A stretch of 64,000 nucleotides of DNA from JBKEDC01 sp047974225 (GTDB taxonomy: Bacteria; Bacteroidota; Bacteroidia; Bacteroidales; Prolixibacteraceae): positions 1-64,000 of the forward strand of contig JBKECD010000139.1 of the NCBI GenBank assembly GCA_047974225.1, given 5' to 3'. Shown here piece after piece: positions 36,701 through 43,580 of this stretch (positions are counted from its first letter, which is position 1; each line of letters begins with the position of its first letter). The notes under the pieces were generated by a model. That model was not told the DNA's origin and made no database searches. It saw only the letters and a program-made list of their open reading frames with translations. Made by a program: the position numbers and the translations under genes.

Positions 36701-37091
36701 CCAGCGCCTCAGGATAGGTGATGAGCTTCACCTCAGCTCCTATGCGAAGTTTGTTGAGCGCATCGGTGCGGAGAATGATATTTTCCTGCTCCTGCTGGTC
36801 GGAGCGGATAATGCGCCGATAAGAACTGGGGAAAAGCAGCAACAACTCATCTTTGGGGCGCAGACTTTTCAAATCGTCATAAAAATAAGACGCCTGCTCG
36901 CGATCATTCATCACATAAATCACGGGATTATTTTCTCGCTCGGCAAGCATGCTCGCCAGTAGCGATTTTTCCGAGCCCACCAATCCTTTGATTTGCGTAG
37001 CTTTTCCTTTCTCTATCGTTTCTAAAGCCTCTTTAAAGGGTGTCTGTCTTGAAAAAAACAAACTAAAATCTTCTAATTTCAATCCTGTCAT
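33765..37091 (-). CDS. mfd: Transcription-repair coupling factor Mfd
   Basis: An 1108-residue SF2 translocase. It has UvrB-like N-terminal domains, the RNA-polymerase interaction domain (LSKLSAGDFVVHIDHGIGRFMGL), Walker A CGDVGFGKTEVAIRAAFKAV, DEEQ box (LLIIDEEQKFGV), TLTATPIPRTLQFSLMGARDLS, motif VI HQLRGRVGRS and a C-terminal TRCF domain. It displaces stalled RNA polymerase and recruits UvrA. The start is set at the ATG at 37091. The longer ORF start at 37103 lies inside the -7 element 37101-37108, so the leader must be only a few bases long. Confidence 0.97.
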   Translation of the reverse strand: MTGLKLEDFSLFFSRQTPFKEALETIEKGKATQIKGLVGSEKSLLASMLAERENNPVIYVMNDREQASYFYDDLKSLRPKDELLLLFPSSYRRIIRSDQQEQENIILRTDALNKLRIGAEVKLITYPEALAETVIQAEALHQVCHSVKVGDKLSITFINELLFDYGFEQVDFVYEPGQYAIRGSLVDVFSYSSDAPYRIDFFGDEVDSIRVFDIETQISISKQQEMAIIPNIHNALKEEVHENFLNLLPADSLIWANDLQLVGEMMDNFLTLAINDESDVQVISGSSFVEAAQRFRKLAVGNRAGFDVATTLNFNSSVQPTFNKNFPLLAQELQIKSANGYTNYILSNSEKQVERLRAIFADQEMTVNFEHLNLVLHEGFVDHDLKVCCYTDHQIFERYHRFQNRSKKTKREGFTIKELSKLSAGDFVVHIDHGIGRFMGLVKTEVNGKMQEAIRLSYRDNDMLLVSIHSLHRISKYKGKEGREPKINKLGTAAWQKLKDRTKSKVKDIARDLIQLYAKRKEEKGFAFSPDTYLQNELEASFVFEDTPDQVKATNAIKEDMEKPMPMDRLVCGDVGFGKTEVAIRAAFKAVADGKQVAVLVPTTILALQHFKSFSKRLEDFPVRVDYISRLRPAAEVRRVIKEVKEGKIDMLIGTHRIVGKDVQFADLGLLIIDEEQKFGVSVKEKLKQFKVNVDTLTLTATPIPRTLQFSLMGARDLSIIQTPPLNRYPVLTELHGFNEDILRDAISYEISRGGQVFFIHNRVQNIYEVETTIKRLVPGVRTAVGHGQMDGQALEGVMLDFINGEYDVLVATTIIESGLDIPNANTIIVNHAENFGLSELHQLRGRVGRSTRKAFCYLIAPPLSLVNDDARKRLQAIEEFSELGSGFNIAMRDLDIRGAGDLLGAEQSGFIADIGYDTYHRILNEAIQELKQTEYKDLFEEEEDANQAFLQQNLVSDCQVDTDMELLFPETYINSISERMLLYRELDSVESEENLQAFEAALLDRFGKLPEPTKELIEVVRLRWVAIGLNIERIVLKNHKLICYFLGDQQSPFYESELFGRILNYVNHYPSSCRMKQTTEHLSLIFEEIDEVSVARNIIETMKKSII

Positions 37092-37100
37092 AATTTGCCA

Positions 37101-37108
37101 CAAAGATA
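37101..37108 (-). promoter_or_regulatory. mfd -7 promoter element
   Basis: TATCTTTG on the minus strand, 9 bases upstream of the ATG at 37091, implying a very short leader. Confidence 0.55.
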
Positions 37109-37378
37109 GGCAATCTATCCTGAATTACTCCTCCTCTTTCCTCGGCAAAACGTGCATTGTGGCAAAACAAAGTAAAACCGACGGCTCAATCAGCGATTAA
37201 TCTTATCTAAATAATAAGACTTTCTTATCAAACCTTAAAAACACCCTCTAAGTGCCATATTCCGACCTAATCCTTATTCTTTTTATCTATATTTGTCGAG
37301 CTAGCAAGATGGAAGATTAATTTTATTCTTGTCGAGCACTATTTTTTTAACGAAATATTTTTGGTTTTATAGCCAGCT

Positions 37379-37430
37379 TATATATATATATTGTACAACT
37401 ATCGTGCGGATATAGCTATATATGTATTTG
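37379..37430 (+). promoter_or_regulatory. (TA)n tract and -7-like element upstream of single-domain SpoIIAA-like genes
   Basis: An alternating TA run (37379-37391) runs into TTGTACAA. TGTATTTG at 37423-37430 is a near match to TAnnTTTG. The arrangement resembles the leader of the two-domain gene at 19622. The rest of the gap 37092-37457 is AT-rich with no gene. Confidence 0.4.
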
Positions 37431-37457
37431 TTGAACTCCAACCCCAACACACTATTT

Positions 37458-37835
37458 ATGGAAGTCACAAATATCAGGTACATCAACGAGCATGACACTT
37501 GTCTTATTGAACTCAGCGGCTCAGCCGACATCACAGTTCTCACAAGACATCTATCGCAGGCACTGAGTAGAAATATTCTACCCAGCACTTGCCGCAACTT
37601 TTTATTTCATGATGACGGCATTACCCCCACCGAAGCGTCTTTAAATGCCGAAGACCTCGTCGAATTAGCCGAAACACATCACGATTTATTCAAAGGGGCG
37701 AAAATTGCATTCTGCTTCTATGACCTTCGAAGCCATGCGAAAATTAATGCGATTCGCACCAAGCATAATCTTTCAGAAAAACGTTGTTTCATGAATATCG
37801 ACGAAGCACTCAACTGGCTTAAAAACACAATATAA
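37458..37835 (+). CDS. Single-domain SpoIIAA-like (STAS/SEC14-fold) protein, first copy
   Basis: A 125-residue soluble protein starting MEVTNIRYINEHDTC. A longer ORF from 37422 would begin inside the promoter, and the next gene starts in the same way (MQITNIRYLAKED), which supports the ATG at 37458. It holds one SpoIIAA-like unit: LIELSGSADITVL, FLFHDDG, a helix, AKIAFCFYDLRSHAKINAIR and the end FMNIDEALNWL. It is paralogous to its neighbour 8 bases downstream and to the repeat units of the giant proteins at 10.5-19.5 kb. The conserved DLRSHA stretch is shared by the two single-domain proteins only. Confidence 0.78.
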   Translation: MEVTNIRYINEHDTCLIELSGSADITVLTRHLSQALSRNILPSTCRNFLFHDDGITPTEASLNAEDLVELAETHHDLFKGAKIAFCFYDLRSHAKINAIRTKHNLSEKRCFMNIDEALNWLKNTI

Positions 37836-37843
37836 ACACTACT

Positions 37844-38218
37844 ATGCAAATAACCAACATCAGATATCTTGCCAAAGAAGACATATGCGTCATTGAGCTA
37901 AGCGGGAAAATCAACTTCGACACGCTCAGCAGCCTATTCTCGCTTGCCGTCAAAAGAGGTCAATTGAAGAGTTCCTATCGGAAATTTCTTATTCTTGACG
38001 ATGGCATCGAAGAAACCAACGACCATAGCACCGTTGGCAGCATCGAAAAGCTGCACATTGAGCATGACTCAGAATTTGCAGGTGCTAAGGTGGCGTTTGT
38101 GCTCCACGACCTTCGGTCGCATGCCCGTGTGCAGACGCTCCGCAAGAAATTCACCAACACGCTCAAGCAGACTTTCACCAGCGAAGAAGACGCCATGCTT
38201 TGGCTGAAAAATCTCTAA
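37844..38218 (+). CDS. Single-domain SpoIIAA-like (STAS/SEC14-fold) protein, second copy
   Basis: A 124-residue paralogue of the preceding gene, with matching order of elements: VIELSGKINFDTL, KFLILDDGIEET, AKVAFVLHDLRSHARVQTLR and SEEDAMLWL. The 8-base spacing indicates a two-gene operon from tandem duplication. Family members elsewhere are small cytoplasmic proteins with a STAS/SEC14-like fold; no partner (anti-sigma factor, transporter) is encoded next to it. Confidence 0.78.
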   Translation: MQITNIRYLAKEDICVIELSGKINFDTLSSLFSLAVKRGQLKSSYRKFLILDDGIEETNDHSTVGSIEKLHIEHDSEFAGAKVAFVLHDLRSHARVQTLRKKFTNTLKQTFTSEEDAMLWLKNL

Positions 38219-38269
38219 GCTGTATTATTCATACGCTTTCTATTACAAACACCCATCTCTGCAAAATCA

Positions 38270-38400
38270 AGAAAGCAGCCCCGCTAGGGGGGTGATATCT
38301 TTGTAGAACCAATCGCATCTGGGTTGCATTAAGCTGCATTGAATGCGGCTCTACGGCACGCCCTTTGGGGCGTTTGGGATTGCCTGCGGGAATGGGCAGC
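38270..38400. repeat. Mosaic palindromic element, copy 2 (reversed)
   Basis: It contains CAGCCCCGCTAGGGGGGTGA, the palindrome core GCATTGAATGCGGCTC (38336-38351), GCCCTTTGGGGCGTTTGG and GCCTGCGGGAATGGGC. This is the reverse order and strand of copy 1 at 10213-10340. Confidence 0.75.
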
Positions 38401-38437
38401 GCATGAATAATGCAAGCTAAAAGTGAGAGATGAACAC

Positions 38438-38485
38438 AAAAAAAAAGCGAGAATGATTCAAGCTAAATCATTCTCGCTTTTTTTT
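38438..38485. terminator. Strong bidirectional terminator-like hairpin
   Basis: Stem AAAAAAGCGAGAATGATT / AATCATTCTCGCTTTTTT with loop CAAGCTA. It is 220 bases after the last gene, so it may also end a minus-strand transcript from 38.6 kb. Confidence 0.85.
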
Positions 38486-38643
38486 GCAAACATCAAAGGC
38501 GGAAGATTAGCAACACACAACCAATCTTCCAACCATTTGAATTTTGGGACAAACAGCCCCACACACTTGAAACACACATCCAAAAACCCAATTATGGGTT
38601 AAATATAGCCGAGCTTTTATCAGAAAAAAAGCTCGGCTTTTTT
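38486..38643. ncRNA. Candidate small structured RNA between two terminators
   Basis: About 160 bases lie between the hairpin at 38438-38485 and the terminator at 38607-38643. They contain GGAAGATT / AATCTTCC (38501-38508 with 38523-38530) and AACCC-AATTAT-GGGTT (38585-38600). No ORF of use is present. Strand is uncertain because both terminators work both ways; a loose -7-like TAGGCTTTG on the minus strand near 38668 favours minus. No known RNA family is recognised. Confidence 0.3.
38607..38643. terminator. Intrinsic terminator hairpin
   Basis: AGCCGAGCTTTT / AAAAAAGCTCGGCT with loop ATCAG, followed by T residues. The remaining gap to 39056 is AT-rich. It has only a weak GAGCGGCG / CGCCGCTC hairpin at 39010-39046 and no supportable gene. 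Confidence 0.85.
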
Positions 38644-39056
38644 GCCAGCATTTGCCAGCATCACACAAAGCCTACCACACTATAAACCTCGTGTATCACA
38701 CACTATACACGATAAACGCCAAAGCTCCAAAAAGGTTTTCCAAAAAAACAAAAAATTATTAGCGTTGCTAATAATGGCACTCTTGACTATTATCAATCGG
38801 CACTCGGAAAACACGCTAAGACCAACAAGGAATAAACTCCCAAGCCCCAAATAAATAACATATTACAATTGATTTACTCTAGGTTAATTCATTATTAAAT
38901 ATAGTTGCGAAATACAACTGCAAGGCATCTTCGTAAAGTTTTTTAAGCTACTTTAGCAGTGCTTTTAGGCAAGTTTTTTTTGTCTGTGGCATAATCACGA
39001 ACAACAATAGAGCGGCGAGCGATTTTTTAAAATCACCCGCCGCTCACCTTTTTCCA

Positions 39057-39455
39057 CTAGTCAGCCACCAACATTTCACTCACCTGAAAACAAGGACAAG
39101 CCTTGCAGGAAAATTCATTATGCCCATGCACCGTGGCATCGGGGAAGCAACGCCCCAAGCAAAACAACAAACGATGCAGACTCTCCTGCTGCGCTGGGGT
39201 GCGCGTGTCCATCGGATTATCCTCCGCATCTAGTCCCCCGACATAACACAGTCCCACACTGTGCTCATTATGCCCATAGCAATGAGCCCCCACCTTCGAC
39301 ATCGGTCGCCCCTGTTCGATTGTGCCATCGAGCAAAATCACAAAATGATAGCCAATGCCCTCCCAGCCCTTTTGCCGATGCCACAAATCAATGTCCGAAG
39401 CCCGAAAATCAAGCCCCTGCCGAGTGGCGGCACAATGAATAATAATCTCACTCAC
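39057..39455 (-). CDS. N-acetylmuramoyl-L-alanine amidase (T7-lysozyme-like, Amidase_2)
   Basis: A peptidoglycan amidase of the type-2 fold, like phage T7 endolysin. The zinc ligands are visible: His in EIIIHCAATR, His in TVHGHNEF and Cys in KACPCF. IDLWHRQKGWEGIGYHFVI and GLCYVGGLD are family signatures. The longest ORF begins at 39533, deep inside the upstream gene. A GTG at 39455 overlaps the upstream stop as GTGA and gives 132 residues with the usual N-terminus, so it is preferred; a TTG at 39467 is also possible. There is no signal peptide, so export would need a holin or spanin-type route, as in phage lysis. Confidence 0.88.
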   Translation of the reverse strand: MSEIIIHCAATRQGLDFRASDIDLWHRQKGWEGIGYHFVILLDGTIEQGRPMSKVGAHCYGHNEHSVGLCYVGGLDAEDNPMDTRTPAQQESLHRLLFCLGRCFPDATVHGHNEFSCKACPCFQVSEMLVAD

Positions 39456-39949
39456 ATCACGCGCCAACGTCTCCACCTGCCCACACACCACGCCGCCACA
39501 AATAGCACAATTGCCAGCAGAAACAACCTCCAACGTGGTGTCGGCTTTCCCAGCGACACGTCCTCCTGCACCGACTGCCCCCAGCTCGTCGCCACACTAT
39601 CCACCCGAACATATTCGACCACCTGCGGCACTTGCACCTCAAGCTCCTGCGGCAGATGCTCCAAGCTGTGATATAGCTCCCCCGAGGGAAGAACACGAGC
39701 CTCCGAGCGAGCCAAGCGGCTAGTCAAAACACTGCTATCCGCTTTCGCCACTCGCTCAAAATGAGCTTCGGGCAAAGACACTCGCACCGTGTCCACTCGT
39801 GATTCTATTTTCCAAAACTCATGGCTCACCACCTGCGTTTGCTCCTCTTGTTCTCGCAACCGATTCACCTGCTTGCGCATCACACAAGCCGAACATATCG
39901 ACAATGCCACCACCGACAATGCCACTCGATAATATAATTGACTTTTCAT
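39452..39949 (-). CDS. Lipoprotein with C-terminal membrane anchor, resembles a unimolecular spanin
   Basis: A 165-residue protein. The N-terminal hydrophobic signal ends in a cysteine-containing lipobox-like stretch (LSICSACVMRKQ, probable Cys21). A charged, coiled-coil-prone middle (KQVNRLREQEEQTQVV, then a Val/Glu-rich region) follows. A strong C-terminal transmembrane helix (LFLLAIVLFVAAWCVG) ends in the basic tail RWRRWRVM. A lipid anchor at one end and a membrane helix at the other is the layout of phage unimolecular spanins such as T1 gp11, which fuse inner and outer membranes during lysis. Coupling to the downstream amidase by a GTGA overlap supports a lysis pair. Function is inferred from topology; no sequence family is recognised. 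Confidence 0.55.
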   Translation of the reverse strand: MKSQLYYRVALSVVALSICSACVMRKQVNRLREQEEQTQVVSHEFWKIESRVDTVRVSLPEAHFERVAKADSSVLTSRLARSEARVLPSGELYHSLEHLPQELEVQVPQVVEYVRVDSVATSWGQSVQEDVSLGKPTPRWRLFLLAIVLFVAAWCVGRWRRWRVM

Positions 39950-39972
39950 ATCCTAAATCTTTTTTTGTTCAT

Positions 39973-40003
39973 AAAAAAGGGACGCCCCTTTCGGAACGTC
40001 CCT
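39973..40003 (-). terminator. Intrinsic terminator of the 40030-40770 gene
   Basis: Read on the minus strand: GGGACG, loop, CGTCCC followed by TTTTTT. It separates the helical protein gene from the lysis pair. Confidence 0.8.
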
Positions 40004-40029
40004 AAATTCTAAGTCGCAGGCTGCAAGAG

Positions 40030-40770
40030 CTACTCTTCCACTGCCTCCACTTCCTCCTCGATTACTTCTTGCTTGCCTCGACGTGTTTTGATGACCTGAT
40101 TTCGAGCATCCACAATCGCATCTACCGCCATCGCAAAATCAGCATAGTCGGTGGGCGATTCCTCGAGCATGATATTCAAATAGCTCGCCATGCGGTTGAA
40201 CTGGCGAATAAGCTGCGGACGAACTAATGAAGCATTGGCAGCGCTAAGCTCCATTTTCCGCTGATACTTATAGTCAGCCAACTCCTGCATCGCCTCTTTC
40301 TGAGCCGACTTCATCGCCTCTAAGCAGCTAGCAACATACATCACCGCCTCCACATCTGCCGAGCAATCACGCTCCAACTCTTCCGCCAAAGAGTAGAGCA
40401 AGGAGCTGACGATCATCACATTGCTTCCTGCCATGATGCGCTTATGATAGCGATTCACCACAAGCAACATGCGCTGCACCGATTGATACATGCCGAAATT
40501 CGCCATTCCCGCATAGCCTGTGAGCATACCACGGAATGCGCGATACGTCGTCTTCATCGCATCAACATGCGACTTCATTTTCGACTTGGTGGCAGATGCT
40601 TGCATCGCCGCCGCCATCACATCGTGCTGCTCTTGCAACTCCGCGAAGAAATTGTTCATCACGGTGTCGCCTTGCAACACAAATAAATCTGCTTTATTCA
40701 AGACTGCTTGAATGAAACTCAAAGCCTCGCCATTGCGAGCGCTAGAATTGTAAAAAGAAACTTTTGTCAT
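40030..40770 (-). CDS. Hypothetical all-helical protein (DUF6261-like?)
   Basis: A 246-residue soluble protein, nearly all helix by composition, with no signal peptide or membrane span. The sequence starts MTKVSFYNSSARNGEAL, has Met/Ala-rich helices in the middle and an acidic tail (EEEVEAVEE). Similar ~250-residue helical proteins are common in Bacteroidota accessory DNA. The likeness to the DUF6261 group is a recollection, not a demonstrated match. It lies upstream of the lysis pair on the same strand but behind a terminator. No catalytic motif is seen. Confidence 0.6.
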   Translation of the reverse strand: MTKVSFYNSSARNGEALSFIQAVLNKADLFVLQGDTVMNNFFAELQEQHDVMAAAMQASATKSKMKSHVDAMKTTYRAFRGMLTGYAGMANFGMYQSVQRMLLVVNRYHKRIMAGSNVMIVSSLLYSLAEELERDCSADVEAVMYVASCLEAMKSAQKEAMQELADYKYQRKMELSAANASLVRPQLIRQFNRMASYLNIMLEESPTDYADFAMAVDAIVDARNQVIKTRRGKQEVIEEEVEAVEE

Positions 40771-41127
40771 AACTTAAAATTTTAGACTGTAAATAAATTG
40801 AATTGATTAAAAACTTGAAAAGCATGATTGCAATCAGAAGACCCTTCATTAATACATATATACTTGCGACATACTTTTTGCACTTTTCTGAGAAAAAAAA
40901 TTGAAGTTTTTTTTCAATCCACTGATTAACAGAAAGAAAAAAATGAAAGTTTTTTTCGAGCATTTTGCCGAAAAAAGGAGAATATGAGAAATTTTGATTC
41001 ATTTGACACTTTTGAAATCGAAGCTACTCAACGAAAAAATAGCTAGTCGGAAACCGACAACAGCTAAAAAAAACAGTCCAATGCCATTTTTTAAATCAAA
41101 AGCTATTGCAGAAAAGAAAATAAGATT

Positions 41128-41135
41128 TATCTTTG
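41128..41135 (+). promoter_or_regulatory. tRNA-Met -7 promoter element
   Basis: TATCTTTG, 38 bases upstream of the tRNA. The rest of the gap 40771-41173 is AT-rich with a TTGAA/TTCAA hairpin near 40900 and no gene. Confidence 0.5.
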
Positions 41136-41173
41136 CACCGCATTTGAGGAATAACTCAAGTCAAATACATCTC

Positions 41174-41247
41174 GGCGTGGTAGCTCAGCTGGTTAGAGCG
41201 CAGGATTCATAATCCTGAGGTCGGCGGTTCAAGCCCGCCTCACGCTA
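41174..41247 (+). tRNA. tRNA-Met (anticodon CAT)
   Basis: A full cloverleaf can be drawn. Acceptor GGCGTGG pairs with TCACGCT (with G-U at 1-72 and 7-66). The D arm contains AGCTCAGCTGGTTAGAGC, the anticodon arm is CAGGA-TTCATAA-TCCTG with CAT, and the T arm is GGCGG-TTCAAGC-CCGCC, then A73. The CCA end is not encoded. The body resembles elongator tRNA-Met of Bacteroidota more than tRNA-Ile with a modified CAT anticodon or initiator tRNA. Confidence 0.93.
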
Positions 41248-41249
41248 CA

Positions 41250-41282
41250 AAAAAAGCATCAACAAACGTTGATGCTTTTTTA
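41250..41282 (+). terminator. Terminator after tRNA-Met
   Basis: Stem AAAAAAGCATCAAC / GTTGATGCTTTTTT with loop AAAC. Confidence 0.9.
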
Positions 41283-41295
41283 TTGCTACAAAGAT

Positions 41296-41515
41296 AAGAA
41301 TCAATTACGAATTTGCAATTACGAATTACGAATGGGCTGGGTTGAAAAAATCCCGCAGGCAATCAGCCGATAGGCGAACAACTCCCCCAAAGGGCGTTCG
41401 TAGAGCCGCATTGAATGCGGATCTCATTGAATGCGGCTCATGCAACCCTGAAATACAGGGCTGGGAATGTTTTTTGCCTCAATGATATCGCCCCTTCGGG
41501 GCTATTGGGACAGCT
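41296..41515. repeat. AATTACGAATT tract plus mosaic palindromic element, copy 3
   Basis: Degenerate AATTACGAATT units (41296-41330) are followed by CCCGCAGGCAATC, CCCCCAAAGGGCGTTCGTAG and GAGCCGCATTGAATGCGG (41403-41420). A second ATTGAATGCGGCTC and CGCCCCTTCGGGGCTATTGG come next. No gene lies between the tRNA and 41525. Confidence 0.75.
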
Positions 41516-41524
41516 TAACGAGAA

Positions 41525-43189
41525 TTAAATTTCCTGAAACTTGGAGTGAAAGTCGCTGTCTAATATTTCTTCGAAAAGAGATACACATCCTCGCGGAATA
41601 TTGATGATAGAAAGATTAGAACACTCATAGAAAACATCTTCCCCGATATCCATTAGCGAAATAGGCAGCGTTATCATACAAAGTTTTTCACAGTGAGAAA
41701 AAGCACTCTTCCCAATATGCGTTAACGACCTTGGAAGAGTTATCGCTCGAAGATTTCTACAGTAAGAAAAAGCACCATTCCCAATATGCGTTAGCGACTT
41801 AGAAAAGGTTATCGCACGAAGGTTCTTGCAATCCGAAAAAGCGCCAGCCCCGATATGCGTTAGCGAATCAGGAAGAGTTACCGCACGAAGGTTCTCACAC
41901 CTCAAAAAAGCATCAGCCCCGATATGCATTAACATTTTAGGGAAAACTAGAGCTGCAAGAGAGACACACCCACTAAAAACCCCTTCACCTACATACGCTA
42001 GCGACTCAGGAAGAGTTATCGCACGAAGATTTCTACAGCCAGAAAAAGCACCTTTCCCGATATGCACTACCGACTCGGGAAGAGTTATCGCACGAAGATT
42101 TCTACAGCCAGAAAAAGCACCGTCCTCAATACGTGTTACCGAATTAGGAATAGTAAACTGTTTTGATTTTGAGAAGTAAGATATCAGTGTTTTCATATTC
42201 GATGTGTATAACACATCATCTAAGACCTTAAAATGCGACGAATAACAGTGAATTTTCCGAACTCCACTACCACTCAAAAACTCTCCCCCAATATGCGTCA
42301 GTGAACTAGGGAGGGTTATTTCTCTAAGGTTCTTACAGCTACGAAAAACACCATCCCCAATATGCGTTAGCGAATCAGGAAGAGTTATCACACTCAGATT
42401 CTTACAGTCAGAAAAAGCACCGCCCCCAATATGCGTTAGCGAATCAGGAAGAGTTATCACACTCAGACTCTTACACTCCCCAAAAGCTCCATCCCCGATA
42501 TGCGTTAGCGAATCGGAAAACGCTATCGCACTAAGATCCTCACAGCAAAAAAAAGCACCATTCCCAATATGCGTTAGCGAATTGGGAAGTATTACCTCAC
42601 AAAGATCGCAACTAAAAAAAGCAGCTTCCCCAATATGCGTTAGTGATTTGGGAAGAGTTAGGGAAACAAGAGAACTCTCGCTAAAAGCATAGTCTCCTAT
42701 ATACCTTAGCGATTCGGGAAGGGTTATCACTCGAAGGTTCTTACAGCCAGAAAAAGCGCCAGCCCCAATATGCGTTAGCGAATCAGGAAGAGTTATCACA
42801 CTCAGACTCTCACACTCCAAAAAAGCGCCATCCCCAATATGCGTTAGCGATTCGGGAAACGCTATCGCACTAAGATCCTCACAGCAAAAAAAAGCACCAT
42901 TCCCAATATGCGTTAGCGAATCAGGAAGAGTTATCACACTCAGACTCTTACACTCCCCAAAAGCTCCATCCCCGATATGCGTTAGCGAATCAGGAAGAGT
43001 TAGGGAAACAAGAGAACTCTCGCTAAAAGCCATTTTACAAATCTCTACCGTCCCCTCTTTAACTGCATAAGAACTACTCCTCCCATCATATGCTAAAAGC
43101 TTTTTCCCATCGGGACTATACAGCCCTCCCTCTCCGTCAGAAATGCCATTTACCATCTCTTCTGGTGTTTTTTTTAATTGCGATTCCAC
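41525..43189 (-). CDS. BspA-type leucine-rich repeat protein (LRR_5), no signal peptide
   Basis: A 554-residue protein with about 19-20 Treponema/BspA-type leucine-rich repeats of 22-23 residues, consensus GAFSGCKNLRAITLPDSLTHIG. A non-repeat island (about residues 300-350, KVLDDVLYTSNMKTLISYF) interrupts them. A short N-terminal region reads GGLYSPDGKKLLAYDG, as seen at the start of BspA-like repeat arrays. The N-terminus is MESQLKKTPEEM, with no hydrophobic signal, and no sorting domain is found at the C-terminus; BspA relatives are normally secreted. Blocks of three units (GECKSL, FCCEDL and neighbours) occur twice almost identically, implying recent internal duplication. The binding partner is unknown. 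Confidence 0.88.
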   Translation of the reverse strand: MESQLKKTPEEMVNGISDGEGGLYSPDGKKLLAYDGRSSSYAVKEGTVEICKMAFSESSLVSLTLPDSLTHIGDGAFGECKSLSVITLPDSLTHIGNGAFFCCEDLSAIAFPESLTHIGDGAFLECESLSVITLPDSLTHIGAGAFSGCKNLRVITLPESLRYIGDYAFSESSLVSLTLPKSLTHIGEAAFFSCDLCEVILPNSLTHIGNGAFFCCEDLSAIAFSDSLTHIGDGAFGECKSLSVITLPDSLTHIGGGAFSDCKNLSVITLPDSLTHIGDGVFRSCKNLREITLPSSLTHIGGEFLSGSGVRKIHCYSSHFKVLDDVLYTSNMKTLISYFSKSKQFTIPNSVTRIEDGAFSGCRNLRAITLPESVVHIGKGAFSGCRNLRAITLPESLAYVGEGVFSGCVSLAALVFPKMLMHIGADAFLRCENLRAVTLPDSLTHIGAGAFSDCKNLRAITFSKSLTHIGNGAFSYCRNLRAITLPRSLTHIGKSAFSHCEKLCMITLPISLMDIGEDVFYECSNLSIINIPRGCVSLFEEILDSDFHSKFQEI

Positions 43190-43580
43190 TAGCCTAAAAA
43201 TTAATTGTTATTCTCAAGATTATTTCAGAATACAATGATACGAAAAAAAATAAAAGATATCAAAAGGAACTAGTTTAAAATTTGAATAACACAGCATATG
43301 CTGGGTCAGAAGCAATAGCGTCCCAGATATTTTTATTTTATGCAGCTTCGCCCCATGGTTGCTGAGTGGTTGCTGAGCGAAGCCGAAGTATCGGGGCGGA
43401 ATCCCAATAGCCCCACAATTCATTGTGGGGTGAAAATGGGGCAGGGGATATTTTGGGTCTGACTAAATATTCGGATTTTTTCCGATGTGTTTTTTCTGCA
43501 AGTTTGCAGGGGCAGAGCCCCGATGTCTTTGTAGCAAATCAGCAATCAGCATCTTGAATTTCGCATTTATCCACACCGAG
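43190..43580. other. Non-coding gap with palindromes
   Basis: There is no supportable gene. It holds a perfect hairpin CCCCACAATTCATTGTGGGG (43411-43430), a GCTGAGTGGTTGCTGAGCGA duplication (43360-43380), and fragments of the mosaic element (GGGGCAGAGCCCCGATGTC near 43509) in a generally AT-rich stretch. Confidence 0.6.

Noticed and set aside
38642..38854. 70-residue ORF with a hydrophobic segment
   Set aside because: It starts in a terminator, is low-complexity and basic, and has no promoter. It is probably chance.
41174..41247. tRNA-Ile with CAT anticodon (lysidine type)
   Set aside because: The acceptor and anticodon-stem sequence fits elongator tRNA-Met better, though anticodon alone cannot decide.
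39057..41247. Integrated prophage at tRNA-Met
   Set aside because: There is no integrase, capsid, tail or terminase gene and no repeated tRNA 3' end was seen. Only the two-gene lysis-like pair is present.
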